Below are positions 53,546 to 63,352 of a DNA stretch of 64,000 nt, in pieces (positions within the stretch are counted from its first letter, which is position 1; each line of letters begins with the position of its first letter). The DNA is taken from positions 1 through 64,000 of the forward strand of contig JAEINP010000022.1 of NCBI GenBank assembly GCA_016342355.1, written 5' to 3'. The position numbers and the translations under genes were made by a program. This DNA is from Desulfatibacillum sp. (GTDB lineage: Bacteria > Desulfobacterota > Desulfobacteria > Desulfobacterales > Desulfatibacillaceae). The notes below the pieces were generated by a model. That model did not search any database. It had not been told where the DNA came from and saw only the letters and a program-made list of their open reading frames with translations.

Positions 53546-55879
53546 ATGACAGATAGAAACATCGTTCTGGACAACGAAGCAGAACAGCTTTTTCGCGATT
53601 TGGGTGGCGTTGATATCGGGGGGAAACCTTCTCCGGGGAAAACAGCCCAGGGGTTGGCCGAAGCGCTCCACGACGAGGAGAAACGCAGGGATGCCTGGCG
53701 TTTACTGCTGGTGGACTACGCCCATGAACTGGTGGCCTTTATCGATGTGGCCCAATCAGGCTCTGCCACAAAGGTCGGGGAGTCCATCAACCGCCTCATG
53801 GAAATCCTGCGCAAGCTTTCCACCATGCCAAACCATGGAGATCGCATCTTGTTGCGGTACCAGGGCCGGGTAATACCCGGCTCGGGCGTGGCCTCGGCTC
53901 GCTACGACTTCATCATGAAGTTCGGGACCCTGTTCCTGGATATCCCTCAAATCAGGGACACCGCACGGCGTTTGGGCGTAACAGCCTCCCACATGCCTCC
54001 CCAGGCCACCGTCGCCTTTGAAAGCCTGGGAAAGACCGGTATGGGGAGTTTTGTCGTCACCATTGGCCAATGGAAAGACACTGACAAAAAAGCCATGGTC
54101 CGCTCCCTGGAATTGCTGGCAGGCTACTTCTACAGCCTGGCTATCAAAGCAGGCGCGGTCAAGACCTTTCCGGACGAAAAGGAGAACGCCCCTAAACTGG
54201 CCCCGGTCCCGGTGGTTTTGGATGAAAAGGGCAGGCCCGACCCCAATCTTTCCCTGCTTGCCGCATTCAGCGGAGTTAAGGTCGCGGCTCTCTCCCAACT
54301 GGTGCAAAAAATTCACGCCATGCTGGAAAAGGCCAGCAACGGAGACCCCCTGGAACATTTCACAGGGGTCTACGAAACCATTTTCGCCTTTAAAAAACTA
54401 AAAGCCCAGTTGGCGCGTCCTCCCATTGAGATGAATAACGTCCGCTGGCTCATATCCGAAGACCCCGCAGAATCCATATCCCGGTTCAAGGCGAAACTTA
54501 CCCGGATCATCCAGCAGGAATTCGGACATAACCCGCAAAAAACAGCCCGGATTATGGACTGCCTCTATGCCAACGACTACGGCTCCGTGGACGCTTATGC
54601 GCTGGGAAAAAGACTGGCCCTGGCTTCCGAAGTGCTCAATGCCATAGAGGCCGGCATGGCCAGAAAAAACGGACTGGCCGCGGACCTGGATGTGGTGGGG
54701 GAATCCCTCATCATCGACATCCTGGGCAGCGTGGAAAGCCGCCTGGACTTGGTGCCGGACAGTGTCTATGGTCAGCTATCCATTTCCGGGGACGTGCTGG
54801 TAGCCAACAGCCTGGAAGAAAATGACTCCATTTCCGCCAACCTGGACCACAAATTGCTGGACTTGGTGGCCTTTTTCGCCCAGCGCTCTATCACCAAAAA
54901 CAAAATCAAGAAGATGGTGGAAAACCCCATCGAATTCGAACCCCTGGATTATCAAACCATTGCCAGGGACTTTTCTGTCACGGTCAAGGACGCCGAAGAC
55001 TTGGTAAGACTCCTTAGAGGGTGTTTTGACTCCAAAGGACATTTCCTTCGTCGTGATTTTGAACGCAGCATCCCGGCTTTCTCCCGACACGAAAAAAAGG
55101 TCTTTGAATTCCTGTGGTACTATCTCAAGGAAATCATGGACCGCCAGGACCGCATTGCCTATCTCAATGCCCTGCAATTGCTCATCGACCGCATGAAAAT
55201 GCGCAAGCAGGGCCTGGAGGTGCTGCTTCGGGATTTTTGCCACGACCCCGAAAACATCACCTTTCACGACCGCAATGCCCTCATGCTTTCCACCTTGCTG
55301 CTGCGCAAATACAACAAGGAACTGCATAACGACATTGAAATCACCCCCGAGGAAGTGCTCATGGTCCGGGAAGGACTCGACCCCCAGGCCGTGGCCTTTA
55401 CGGACAGTTTTATTGAACTCCATAAAGACCTTTTTTTCCGAAAAGTCCGTTGCATACACCGGTCTCTCAAAGACACCCTGGACCCCTTTGGCGCCAGGGA
55501 CCCCCTGCCCCCCCGGTACACCCTTACCCTGGAACGCGAGGTGTACATCCTCCTGTCCCTGGTGGGAGGGGGCACAGCCCGGGCCGTGCTTCGCAGCGCA
55601 GCACGGGAATATGGAAACCCCGAGGCAGAGGTGTGGTGGCTCAAAAACAGCAAGGAGCAGCTTCCCGGCCTCCTGCAAATTTTGCAGGTGATCATCCGCG
55701 CCATTGGGAGGGTGGGCTCTACCGCTGACCTGGTTCTTCTCAAGGAACTCCATGCCAGCGAGCATTCTTTTTATGCCATTAGCAAGGATCAACAATTTAA
55801 AGGCCTCCTGAGAAGGACCATGGGCTGGGTGGAAGATTCCATATCCGCCGTCACCCGAAATCAGAGGCCCGGCAAGTGA
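53546..55879 (+). CDS. Large protein of unknown function at the head of the chemosensory locus
   Basis: About 777 residues, cytoplasmic, without signal peptide, transmembrane segment or a nucleotide-binding or metal motif that I can see. The N-terminal third has alternating strands and helices (FGTLFLDIPQIRDTARRLG; GSFVVTIGQWKDTDKKAM). The C-terminal two thirds look largely helical, with many short amphipathic helices resembling a helical-repeat scaffold. The ATG was chosen because AGGTG lies 7 bases before it; an earlier GTG gives 11 more residues. Its stop overlaps the Nudix gene start (GTGA), so they are cotranslated. No family is recognised; association with signalling is by context. Confidence 0.7.
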   Translation: MTDRNIVLDNEAEQLFRDLGGVDIGGKPSPGKTAQGLAEALHDEEKRRDAWRLLLVDYAHELVAFIDVAQSGSATKVGESINRLMEILRKLSTMPNHGDRILLRYQGRVIPGSGVASARYDFIMKFGTLFLDIPQIRDTARRLGVTASHMPPQATVAFESLGKTGMGSFVVTIGQWKDTDKKAMVRSLELLAGYFYSLAIKAGAVKTFPDEKENAPKLAPVPVVLDEKGRPDPNLSLLAAFSGVKVAALSQLVQKIHAMLEKASNGDPLEHFTGVYETIFAFKKLKAQLARPPIEMNNVRWLISEDPAESISRFKAKLTRIIQQEFGHNPQKTARIMDCLYANDYGSVDAYALGKRLALASEVLNAIEAGMARKNGLAADLDVVGESLIIDILGSVESRLDLVPDSVYGQLSISGDVLVANSLEENDSISANLDHKLLDLVAFFAQRSITKNKIKKMVENPIEFEPLDYQTIARDFSVTVKDAEDLVRLLRGCFDSKGHFLRRDFERSIPAFSRHEKKVFEFLWYYLKEIMDRQDRIAYLNALQLLIDRMKMRKQGLEVLLRDFCHDPENITFHDRNALMLSTLLLRKYNKELHNDIEITPEEVLMVREGLDPQAVAFTDSFIELHKDLFFRKVRCIHRSLKDTLDPFGARDPLPPRYTLTLEREVYILLSLVGGGTARAVLRSAAREYGNPEAEVWWLKNSKEQLPGLLQILQVIIRAIGRVGSTADLVLLKELHASEHSFYAISKDQQFKGLLRRTMGWVEDSISAVTRNQRPGK

Positions 55880-56742
55880 ACGTAACAAATGGCGAACAAA
55901 CACAGGTAGAAGTGCGGGACGCCTCCACGGTGATCCTGGTGCGGGATGGAGAACAGGGACCCGAGATATTTCTGGTGGCCAGAACCTCCTCGGCGCGCTC
56001 CTTTGCCGGAGTGCATGTTTTTCCCGGCGGTGTGGTGGATGAATGGGATACGGACCCGGATCTGGACCAGTTCTCCCGGGCGCCGGATACCAAAGGCCTT
56101 AAAGGATTTTTGGGAGAAACGCCCCACTCCCTGGGCATATTCTTTTGCGCCCTCCGGGAAACCTTCGAGGAAGCCGGGGTGCTTTTCGCATCAGGCCTTC
56201 CTGACACGGGGGTCAGCGCCCTGTGGGACTACCGGGAACCTATGGTAAATGGAAAAATCCGGCTGGCGCAGATGGCTCGGGAAAAAACATTGCGCCTGCT
56301 CCCCGACCGACTGGTCCCTCACAGACGTTGGATCACGCCGGAAAATGTCAGGAAAAGATGGGATACCCGCTTTTTCCTGGCAAGGCTGCCACGGGACCAG
56401 GAACCCGTACCGGACGAAGGCGAAGTGACCCAAGGGCTTTGGGTCAGGCCCGACCAGGCATTGGAGGAATATAAGGAGGGCAGGCTAAACCTCATGCCGC
56501 CCACCTTCATGAACCTTTTGTCACTGTGCGGGAAAAAGGACGCGGATGAAATTTTTGCCGCACGCGAAAAACAAGACATCCGCCCGGTCCTTCCCCAGCC
56601 TTTTAAAGAGGGAAATACCATGGGTCTGCTGCTTCCCCATGATCCGGACTACGGGATACCGGAATTCAAACAATCCCCGCGCACAGACGAACCATCGCGG
56701 GTTGTGATGGAAAACGGCAGGTGGATAGCCCGCTGCAAATAG
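55876..56742 (+). CDS. Nudix hydrolase (NUDT19/RP2p-like)
   Basis: A 288-residue Nudix enzyme of the long NUDT7/NUDT19-like class, whose known members cleave CoA or acyl-CoA diphosphates. The Nudix region is split as in that class: VFPGGVVDE, an insert of about 45 residues, then ALRETFEEAGVLF carrying the REx2EE metal site. A second conserved part, RWITPENVRKRWDTRFFLARLP, is characteristic of the subgroup. The start is GTG overlapping the upstream stop. Its presence just before STAS and che genes may be incidental. The substrate is not established. Confidence 0.85.
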   Translation: MNVTNGEQTQVEVRDASTVILVRDGEQGPEIFLVARTSSARSFAGVHVFPGGVVDEWDTDPDLDQFSRAPDTKGLKGFLGETPHSLGIFFCALRETFEEAGVLFASGLPDTGVSALWDYREPMVNGKIRLAQMAREKTLRLLPDRLVPHRRWITPENVRKRWDTRFFLARLPRDQEPVPDEGEVTQGLWVRPDQALEEYKEGRLNLMPPTFMNLLSLCGKKDADEIFAAREKQDIRPVLPQPFKEGNTMGLLLPHDPDYGIPEFKQSPRTDEPSRVVMENGRWIARCK

Positions 56743-56755
56743 CTCAGGACAATCA

Positions 56756-57070
56756 ATGGAAGAGAACCAGGTACCCGCACCCCGAAATTTTACCGTGTCC
56801 CAGGACATGGATGGCGCCTATGTCCTCAAGGGAGAACTGACCATCCACGACCTGGATTACCTGAGGGAATTCCTGGAGTCTTCCGCCGTCCGGTCAGGGA
56901 GGGTGGTGCTCTCCTTTGCCGAACTGGCCTTTGCCGACACAGCTTCCTTACAGTTTTTGGCGTCCTTTAAAAGAGGAATGGGAATCTCCGGCGGCCTGGT
57001 TATTGGCGGCCTGTCATCAGAAATGGAAAAAATATTGCGGATAAGCGGGCTCGCCTCGCATCTTTTGTAG
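56756..57070 (+). CDS. STAS-domain protein (anti-anti-sigma-like)
   Basis: A 104-residue single STAS domain: YVLKGELTIHDLDYLREFL, VVLSFAELAFADTASLQFL and a C-terminal helix LRISGLASHLL. At the position that is phosphorylated Ser in SpoIIAA the sequence reads DTAS, the form frequent in chemotaxis-associated STAS proteins, so phosphorylation is doubtful. AGGA lies 6 bases before the ATG and the gene begins 13 bp after the Nudix stop. In comparable loci, small STAS proteins accompany CheA and CheW. An adaptor or phosphate-independent regulatory role is inferred. Confidence 0.85.
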   Translation: MEENQVPAPRNFTVSQDMDGAYVLKGELTIHDLDYLREFLESSAVRSGRVVLSFAELAFADTASLQFLASFKRGMGISGGLVIGGLSSEMEKILRISGLASHLL

Positions 57071-57185
57071 AATATCATACAAATATAGTAGGTTGTATGC
57101 AATGGAAGGCCGTATGCCTTGGATACTTTGTTGTTCCGGCAGATAGAAGGCCGGTTTCAATGCGGCCGCACCAGGATGGAGAAAC

Positions 57186-57569
57186 ATGCAAAAGCATATT
57201 CTGGTAGTAGATGACTCACCCACCATCAGGTCTTCCGTGTCCTTTTGCCTGCGTAACGCTGGGTATGAAGTGGCCGTGGCCGCGGATGGACAGGATGCCT
57301 TGGAAACCCTGAACACCATGAGAAAGGAAGGCACAGTTCCCTCCCTGATTCTCACCGATATCAACATGCCCAGGATGGATGGCATCACCTTTATTAGCAA
57401 GGTCAAAAAAACTGAATTCAAATTTTTGCCCATATTGGTCCTGACTACGGAATCCGAAAGAGATATGATCGAAAAGGGAAAGGCAGCCGGAGCCTCGGGA
57501 TGGCTGATAAAGCCCTTCCATCCCGAACAGTTGTTGTGGGCCATCAAAAAACTCATGTGGACTAAATGA
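57186..57569 (+). CDS. cheY: CheY-like response regulator
   Basis: A single receiver domain of 127 residues. The acidic pair is in LVVDDSPTIR, the phosphoacceptor Asp in LTDINMPRMDG, the conserved Thr in VLTTESE and the Lys in LIKPFHPEQL. It has no output domain, so it acts through phosphorylation-dependent binding, to a motor or another target. GGAG lies 4 bases before the ATG. Its stop overlaps the CheA start (ATGA). A 115-bp gap separates it from the STAS gene, room for a separate promoter. Confidence 0.92.
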   Translation: MQKHILVVDDSPTIRSSVSFCLRNAGYEVAVAADGQDALETLNTMRKEGTVPSLILTDINMPRMDGITFISKVKKTEFKFLPILVLTTESERDMIEKGKAAGASGWLIKPFHPEQLLWAIKKLMWTK

Positions 57570-59755
57570 ACGAGGCTGACGAAACCTTACAGATTTTCTT
57601 TGCAGAAACAGATGACCTTCTGCGTTCCGCCGAAGAAAGCCTGTTGCGCCTGGAAAACGACCCCCGTCCAGGCGGGGACGTGCAGGAAATTTTCCGGGCC
57701 ATCCATACCATGAAAAGTGGTTCAGCCATGGTGGGCTTTACCAAGGTTTCCGAGTACGCCCACCTTCTGGAAAACCTCCTGGAAAGAGTCCGGGGCGGGC
57801 AGTTGCCCATCACCAAACCCTTGGTGTCTTTTTTGCTTGAAGATGTTGATTTTTTAAGAAAAATGGTGGACCGTGGAGGCCGTGGAGAGGTGGAGGCGGA
57901 ACCGGAAGTCCTCCGTGCCCGCAAGTCCCAACTCAACCGGTTTTTGGGTATGGACGCCATCAATGAGCCGGAACCCCCACCAGCACCCAAATCCAAAACC
58001 GCGCCCAAAAAAGAGTCTGAAGAAGAAGCAAAAAAGCACGGCAAGGAAAAAGCCTCGGCCTTGCCGGAAACTGACGGGCGCAGGTATTATGAAATTGAAC
58101 TGAAATTTCGCAAGGACCTTTTTTCGTGGGGTCAGGACCCCATCCTGCTGCTCCTGGGCCTGGAAGAAGTCGCGGATATCGTGGATGTGACGGCGGACAT
58201 GTCCCGCCTGCCCGATTACGAGTCCTACGATCCCTATATCCTGTATATTTCGTGGCGATTAGTGGCCAAAACCCGGGCAACCCTGGAAGAGATGGAAGAC
58301 ATTTTCATGTTCGTCAGGGACGATAATGAAATTTCCATTGAGGACATCACCGCCCGATACAAGGAAGGGGTGGACATCGCCGTGGGGGAAAGACCCCTTG
58401 GCGAGGTCCTCATGGAGCGCGGGGCCATTACCAAGGATGACCTGGACGTGGCTCTGGGCAAGCAAAAACGCCTGGGCGAAATCCTGGTGGAGGAAGGTAA
58501 AATCGACTCCTCCATGTTGGAACACGTGGTGGGCCAGCAGGAGGAAAGCCGGAAAACCTACCGGAAAACCAGCGTGCGAGTGGATGTGGAAAAAATTAAC
58601 CACCTGGTGAACCTGGCAGAGGAAATCGGCATTGGCCTGTCCCGGCTCCAGAATTTTTTCTCCCACATGGTTGATATGTCCGGCACCGAAACAGACCAGG
58701 AACTGGAAAACCTTTTGAAGGTCAACCGGGAATTCCAGGAACGGGTGGCCCAGGTCCGTATGTTTCCCCTGGAAGGCACCTTTCGCCGCTTTCAACGCAT
58801 CGCCAGGGATACGGCCTTTGAGCAGGGCAAGAAGGTTCGGGTTAATCTGGTGGGAGTGGATACCGAGTTGGACAAGGAGGTCATCGAGCATATCACGGAC
58901 CCCTTGAAGCATCTGGTCCGCAACTGTGTGGATCACGGTATTGAAACCCCGGAGGAAAGGCAGGCCGCAGGTAAAACTCCCGAGGGACTCATCGAATTCA
59001 GGGCCTTCCAAAAAGGCGGCATGATCCTGGTCCGCATCAGCGACGATGGCCGGGGGCTGGACCTGGACCGCATTGCCGAGAAGGCTGTGCAGCGGGAAAT
59101 CATCCAGCCCGGAGAAGTGGTGGATAATTCCAATGTCCTGGATATCATCTGCCAGCCGGGTTTTTCAACGGTCAGTATAATCACCGCCTTGTCCGGCAGG
59201 GGGGTGGGCATGGATGTGGTGCGGAACGAGGTGGAGCAACTGGGGGGGACCATGCAGATAGAAACGGAAAAGGGCAAGGGAACCACCTTTACCCTGTCCC
59301 TGCCACTGACATTCGCCTTGCTGGAGGCTCTCCACATCAAGGATCAGGACCGGTCCTACCTGGTGCCTCTCTGGGGCGTGGTGGGCACTCATAAATATGA
59401 TCCAAATCTGGTTAAATTTTTCGGCGCAGGAGAGCGCCTGTATACGTTCCGGGGGGAATACGTGCCCGTGGTCCGGTTATCCAAGGTCTACGGCATTAGC
59501 AGCCCCACTGACCAAAGCAATGTGGGGTCCATTTTGGTGTTCATTGATACATCCAGGCAGTGCTTCGGTCTTTTGGTGGACCAGGTGCTGGACCCCCATC
59601 AGGTGGTGGTCAAAAGCCTGGAGTCCAATTTTAAAAGTGTAGCCGGTATCGCCGGCGCAACCATCATGGGGGATGGTTCAGTGGCCTTGGTCATGGACCT
59701 GTTTGCCTTGGAAGAAATGTTTTTCAATAGATCTTCGGCAAGGAGTGACGCATGA
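57566..59755 (+). CDS. cheA: Chemotaxis histidine kinase CheA with an MshEN-like insert
   Basis: A 729-residue kinase. The P1 domain has phospho-His47 in AIHTMKSGSAMVG. A Lys/Glu/Pro linker (about 133-170) follows. A domain at about 172-270 could be P2-like. Residues about 273-325 (RPLGEVLMERGAI and RLGEILVEEGKI) form two short repeats like the N-terminal domain of type II secretion/MshE ATPases. Then come P3 dimerisation (about 330-400), the P4 ATPase with N box HLVRNCVDHGIE (448 on), G1 DDGRGLD and G2 GRGVGMDVV, and the P5 CheW-like domain (about 590-725). All catalytic elements are present. It overlaps cheY upstream and the cytochrome gene downstream by ATGA. Confidence 0.93.
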   Translation: MNEADETLQIFFAETDDLLRSAEESLLRLENDPRPGGDVQEIFRAIHTMKSGSAMVGFTKVSEYAHLLENLLERVRGGQLPITKPLVSFLLEDVDFLRKMVDRGGRGEVEAEPEVLRARKSQLNRFLGMDAINEPEPPPAPKSKTAPKKESEEEAKKHGKEKASALPETDGRRYYEIELKFRKDLFSWGQDPILLLLGLEEVADIVDVTADMSRLPDYESYDPYILYISWRLVAKTRATLEEMEDIFMFVRDDNEISIEDITARYKEGVDIAVGERPLGEVLMERGAITKDDLDVALGKQKRLGEILVEEGKIDSSMLEHVVGQQEESRKTYRKTSVRVDVEKINHLVNLAEEIGIGLSRLQNFFSHMVDMSGTETDQELENLLKVNREFQERVAQVRMFPLEGTFRRFQRIARDTAFEQGKKVRVNLVGVDTELDKEVIEHITDPLKHLVRNCVDHGIETPEERQAAGKTPEGLIEFRAFQKGGMILVRISDDGRGLDLDRIAEKAVQREIIQPGEVVDNSNVLDIICQPGFSTVSIITALSGRGVGMDVVRNEVEQLGGTMQIETEKGKGTTFTLSLPLTFALLEALHIKDQDRSYLVPLWGVVGTHKYDPNLVKFFGAGERLYTFRGEYVPVVRLSKVYGISSPTDQSNVGSILVFIDTSRQCFGLLVDQVLDPHQVVVKSLESNFKSVAGIAGATIMGDGSVALVMDLFALEEMFFNRSSARSDA

Positions 59756-60267
59756 AAATGAAGATGTTTCCGAAAATGGCTGGGATTGCGGTTGTGGGGG
59801 TCGCACTGGCTTTTTTGGTGGCCTGGCCCATGGCCGGCGCCAAGGGGGGAATTGTTGGGGGAGGATACATCGGGTCGGACAAATGTAAGGAGTGCCATGC
59901 CCACCGGTATGCATCGTGGCAGGCCAACTCCCGCAAAGCCCATTCCTGGGAATCCATCAGTCGCATGAAGGACGGATTGACCGATGAGGAGTTTGAAGAG
60001 TGTAAAAAATGCCATACCACGGGCTATGGGCAGGAATCCGGCTTTGAGAGCATGGAAAAGACAGAGACACCCGGCCTGGAAAACGTGGGTTGCGAGGCCT
60101 GCCACGGCCCTGGCAAACTGCACACCCAAACCATGGAGAAAGCTCACATTGTCAAGACTCCGACCATTGAATTGTGCGCCAAGTGTCACGAGCAAAAAGA
60201 CAAGGACCATGTAAGCAAAGTCCGGTCTTTTCGTTATAAAAAGGTCATATACGCCGGCGCTCATTGA
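59752..60267 (+). CDS. Tetrahaem periplasmic cytochrome c (c554-like)
   Basis: A 171-residue protein. An N-terminal hydrophobic helix (about 10-29) serves as signal peptide or membrane anchor. Four CxxCH haem sites lie at 45-49 (CKECH), 84-88 (CKKCH), 114-118 (CEACH) and 142-146 (CAKCH). The stretch [18 protein letters not shown] matches the cytochrome c554 family of electron carriers. Several extra His residues could be distal ligands. The ATG overlaps the cheA stop, and the MCP gene follows 17 bp later, so it belongs firmly to the chemosensory operon. A role as redox input or electron donor to the haem MCP is inferred. Confidence 0.9.
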   Translation: MKMKMFPKMAGIAVVGVALAFLVAWPMAGAKGGIVGGGYIGSDKCKECHAHRYASWQANSRKAHSWESISRMKDGLTDEEFEECKKCHTTGYGQESGFESMEKTETPGLENVGCEACHGPGKLHTQTMEKAHIVKTPTIELCAKCHEQKDKDHVSKVRSFRYKKVIYAGAH

Positions 60268-60284
60268 TCCTTAGGGGGACTTTA

Positions 60285-62906
60285 ATGAAGAACTACATCA
60301 TGTCACTTCGAAAGAGAACCAGGTTGCGCACCAAGATGCTGGTGGCGACCCTGTTTATAGTCATGCTGTTTATGGTGGCCAACCTCTGGTATTTTTCCAG
60401 GGTGCAGGGGAATATTGCCAGAACCCTTGCCACTAATTTTTCGTATCAGCTTATGGCCAAAACAAATAGTGGCTTTGAATACCCCATGATGCTGGGTGAC
60501 ACGGACAGCGTCAAGCGCGAGATCCAACAGACCGGAAGCCAAATGAGCAAAGTCCTGGGGATCCAGGAGGAATCCGGGGATCAGGACAAGACTGACAAGG
60601 ATGGCAAATCGGATGAAGAAAACCGGGGCCTGAGCATATACATCACCAATAACGGAAAGAATGTCATCTTTGCGTCCGACCCTGAAAAGGAAGGCGAAGG
60701 CATTGATAATCTACTTTTTGATGACCCTCCCAAAAAGGCCTTGGATAACGCCCTTAAATCCAACGAACTCGGGCCATTAGCCGCTTTAGAAGCGGAAGCC
60801 CGCAACGCGTTGGACGGGGAAACCAATGAAAAGGTGAGGGGGCTCCTTATCCAGGGGTTGGAAGCTACGGACACGGACGGGTTGTTTGAGAGTATTAAAG
60901 AAGTTCTGAAGATGATGTCCTCAGGGAATAGAAGCGCCTTGGAGAACGCCTTTGCCAGGGCGAAAAATCCGCCTCTTCCCCTGGTTTTTGAGGAGACCGA
61001 GGGAAAAGCGCCTTTCATGACCGCCATCCAGCCCATCTATAACCGGGATAGCTGTAGCCATTGCCACGGGAAAAAACGTAAGATTCTCGGGGCCATGGTC
61101 ATCCAGCAGCCCATGAAAGAAGTGCATTCCGCGGTCTGGAAGAACATAGGCATTATGGGTGTGTTTTCCGTGGTGGCCCTGTTCCTGCTCGTGGTGATCA
61201 TACACATTCTGTTCCAGGGCATGGTAACAAGGCGTTTGGGCGCTCTCCAGGAAAAAACCGCTCAGGTGGCGGGCGGGGACGTGAACGTGGAGGTCTATGA
61301 CGACGCCGCCGATTCCATAGGCAGGCTCACCCGTAATTTTAACACCATGATCTTCAGCATCCGGGATCGTATCGAATACGCCAACAGCCTTCAACTGGGC
61401 GTTTCAGACCCCTTTTTCATGACAGACCCGGACCGCAAAATCACTTATGTCAATGAAGCTGCCCTTAAGCTGGTTGGGCTCACCGCCCCCGAGGTCCTGG
61501 AAAGGCCTTGTCAGGAGATATTCCTGGCGTCCATATACAGAAACGAATGCCCGGTGCGTAAAGCCATAGAAAGCGGCGAGGCGGTCAGCGGACGCAGAAT
61601 CGCCCTCACCAACTCCAAGGGCGTGGAAGTGCCCATCCTGTGCAGCGCCGCATTGCTGAAAGATTCTTCCGGCAAGATTCTGGGCGCCTTCCAGATCATG
61701 CGCGACCTTACTGCGGACGTGGAAGCGGAAACCCGCATACGCGAGGCCTACGCCAGGGAGGAAAAGGGCAAAAAAGAGCTGGAAATCAAGGTCATCGAGC
61801 TTTCCGAGGTTTTGGGAAAGGTCAGCCAGGGCGACCTCTCACCCCGGGGCGTACCCACCGGCGCCAATGACTCCATGGACGTGCTGACCCACCGAATCAA
61901 CGAAACCGTGGACGGCATGGCCGCCCTGATTAGGCAGGTGAAAGAAGCTATCCTGCCGGTTATCAACGGGGTGCTTCGCATTTCCCGGGAGAACCAGAAC
62001 CTGGCCCAGCGCACCGAACAACAGGCTGCCGCCATGGAGGAAATCAGCGCGACACTGGAGGAGCTTGTCAGCAACACAGGTGAAAACCTTGCCAATACCC
62101 GCCATGCGGACGGCTTGTCCAAGGAGGCGGTCAAGGTGGCCCATGAAGGGGGCAGCGAAGTGGAACGCACTGCCCAGGCCATGTCGGAAATCGAAGTAGC
62201 CAGCGCCAAGGTTGTGGAGATGATGGATCTCATCAACGAAATCACTTTCCAGACCAATCTCCTTTCCATCAATGCGGCCGTGGAAGCGGCCCGGGCCGGG
62301 GAGCAGGGCCGGGGTTTTGCCGTGGTGGCCAATGAAGTCCGGAATCTGGCCAAACGCAGCGCTTCGGCCTCCAAGGATATCCAGGTCCTGGTGCGGGAGA
62401 TCATGGACAAAGTAACCACAGGCCGCCAGTGGGTTGGCGAGTTGCAAGGGCGCTTTACCAAGATTGTCAGAACCTCGGGCCAGGTGTCCGACGCCTTGGG
62501 CGAGGTATCCATGGGCAGCGAGGAAAGCTCCCGGGGCATCGAACAGATCAACCAGGGCACCCAGGAGGTTTGCGAGGTCAACGAAAAGAACGCCTCCTTT
62601 GTGGACGAGCTTGCCCAGGAGACCCAAAAACTCAAGGAAAAAGCCCGCAAACTCCAGGAACTCACCGCCGTCTTTGTGCTGGGAACCGAGGATATCATTG
62701 CCCAGCAGATGGATTTCGTGGAGGATCATTTTGAACAGGAACCGCCCCCCCCAAGCCGCTCTTCTTTTGGCGGACGGGAACGGCGCAGGGCCATGCCCAC
62801 TTCCCGGGCGTTGCGAGACGACCTGGTAAGCACCAGGCCTTCCATGGAAGAGATGACGGACGACCTTCTGGAGCAGGAATTTGAAGAAGGATTCGAGGAA
62901 TTCTGA
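60285..62906 (+). CDS. Methyl-accepting chemotaxis protein with c-type haem sensor domain
   Basis: A transmembrane receptor of about 873 residues. The first helix is about 18-38, the periplasmic domain about 40-286, the second helix about 287-312, then HAMP (about 312-365) and PAS (about 375-490, [18 protein letters not shown]). The signalling hairpin has its tip at [20 protein letters not shown]. The periplasmic domain contains a haem-attachment site C257-S-H-C260-H261 shortly before the second helix, in the [19 protein letters not shown] context. Such c-haem PAS/Cache sensors are known from Geobacter MCPs. A long charged insert precedes it. The ATG was chosen with GGGGG 6 bases upstream; a TTG 21 bases earlier is less likely. 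No CheR-tethering pentapeptide ends the protein. Confidence 0.93.
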   Translation: MKNYIMSLRKRTRLRTKMLVATLFIVMLFMVANLWYFSRVQGNIARTLATNFSYQLMAKTNSGFEYPMMLGDTDSVKREIQQTGSQMSKVLGIQEESGDQDKTDKDGKSDEENRGLSIYITNNGKNVIFASDPEKEGEGIDNLLFDDPPKKALDNALKSNELGPLAALEAEARNALDGETNEKVRGLLIQGLEATDTDGLFESIKEVLKMMSSGNRSALENAFARAKNPPLPLVFEETEGKAPFMTAIQPIYNRDSCSHCHGKKRKILGAMVIQQPMKEVHSAVWKNIGIMGVFSVVALFLLVVIIHILFQGMVTRRLGALQEKTAQVAGGDVNVEVYDDAADSIGRLTRNFNTMIFSIRDRIEYANSLQLGVSDPFFMTDPDRKITYVNEAALKLVGLTAPEVLERPCQEIFLASIYRNECPVRKAIESGEAVSGRRIALTNSKGVEVPILCSAALLKDSSGKILGAFQIMRDLTADVEAETRIREAYAREEKGKKELEIKVIELSEVLGKVSQGDLSPRGVPTGANDSMDVLTHRINETVDGMAALIRQVKEAILPVINGVLRISRENQNLAQRTEQQAAAMEEISATLEELVSNTGENLANTRHADGLSKEAVKVAHEGGSEVERTAQAMSEIEVASAKVVEMMDLINEITFQTNLLSINAAVEAARAGEQGRGFAVVANEVRNLAKRSASASKDIQVLVREIMDKVTTGRQWVGELQGRFTKIVRTSGQVSDALGEVSMGSEESSRGIEQINQGTQEVCEVNEKNASFVDELAQETQKLKEKARKLQELTAVFVLGTEDIIAQQMDFVEDHFEQEPPPPSRSSFGGRERRRAMPTSRALRDDLVSTRPSMEEMTDDLLEQEFEEGFEEF

Positions 62907-63352
62907 TGGCTACCCAATACGTGGTTTTTTCCCTCAATGATCAAAGCTACGGCGTGGAAATCTTCAAAATCAAGGAGGTTTTCAGTTACCGGAAGATCAC
63001 CGCCTTGCCCCACGTCAAGGGCTTTGTCAAGGGAATCATCAATCTGCGGGGCGTCATCCTTCCCGTTTTTGACCTGCGGGAGAAGTTTCATCTGCCCCCG
63101 GTGGAGTATACGCCCTTTCACGTGATCATCGTGGTGGAGATCTCCGGCAGGGTCATGGGGGTCATTGCAGACGAGATTTCCGACGTGGTGGAGATTCAGT
63201 CTGATGATTTTCAGAGCACGGGCAACCTCCCGCCCGGAATTGCCCGGGAATACCTGGCCGGGGTAGGCAGGAAGGACGACCTCATGACCATTCTCCTGGA
63301 TGTGGACCGGCTGTTGAGCCAGGAGGAACTTGAGACGGTGGACGCAACCTAA
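62906..63352 (+). CDS. cheW: Chemotaxis coupling protein CheW
   Basis: A 148-residue adaptor linking receptor and CheA. The typical CheW fold reads YVVFSLNDQSYGVEIFKIKEVF, then VKGIINLRGVILPVFDLREKF and VMGVIADEISDVVEI. The start overlaps the MCP stop (TGATG). It is full length with no additional domain. It is one of two CheW-like modules here, the other being the P5 domain of CheA, and will complete the MCP-CheA array. Confidence 0.94.
   Translation: MATQYVVFSLNDQSYGVEIFKIKEVFSYRKITALPHVKGFVKGIINLRGVILPVFDLREKFHLPPVEYTPFHVIIVVEISGRVMGVIADEISDVVEIQSDDFQSTGNLPPGIAREYLAGVGRKDDLMTILLDVDRLLSQEELETVDAT

Noticed and set aside
54776-55903. 375-codon minus-strand frame
   Set aside because: Antisense to the large protein of unknown function; no start signal or known motif.
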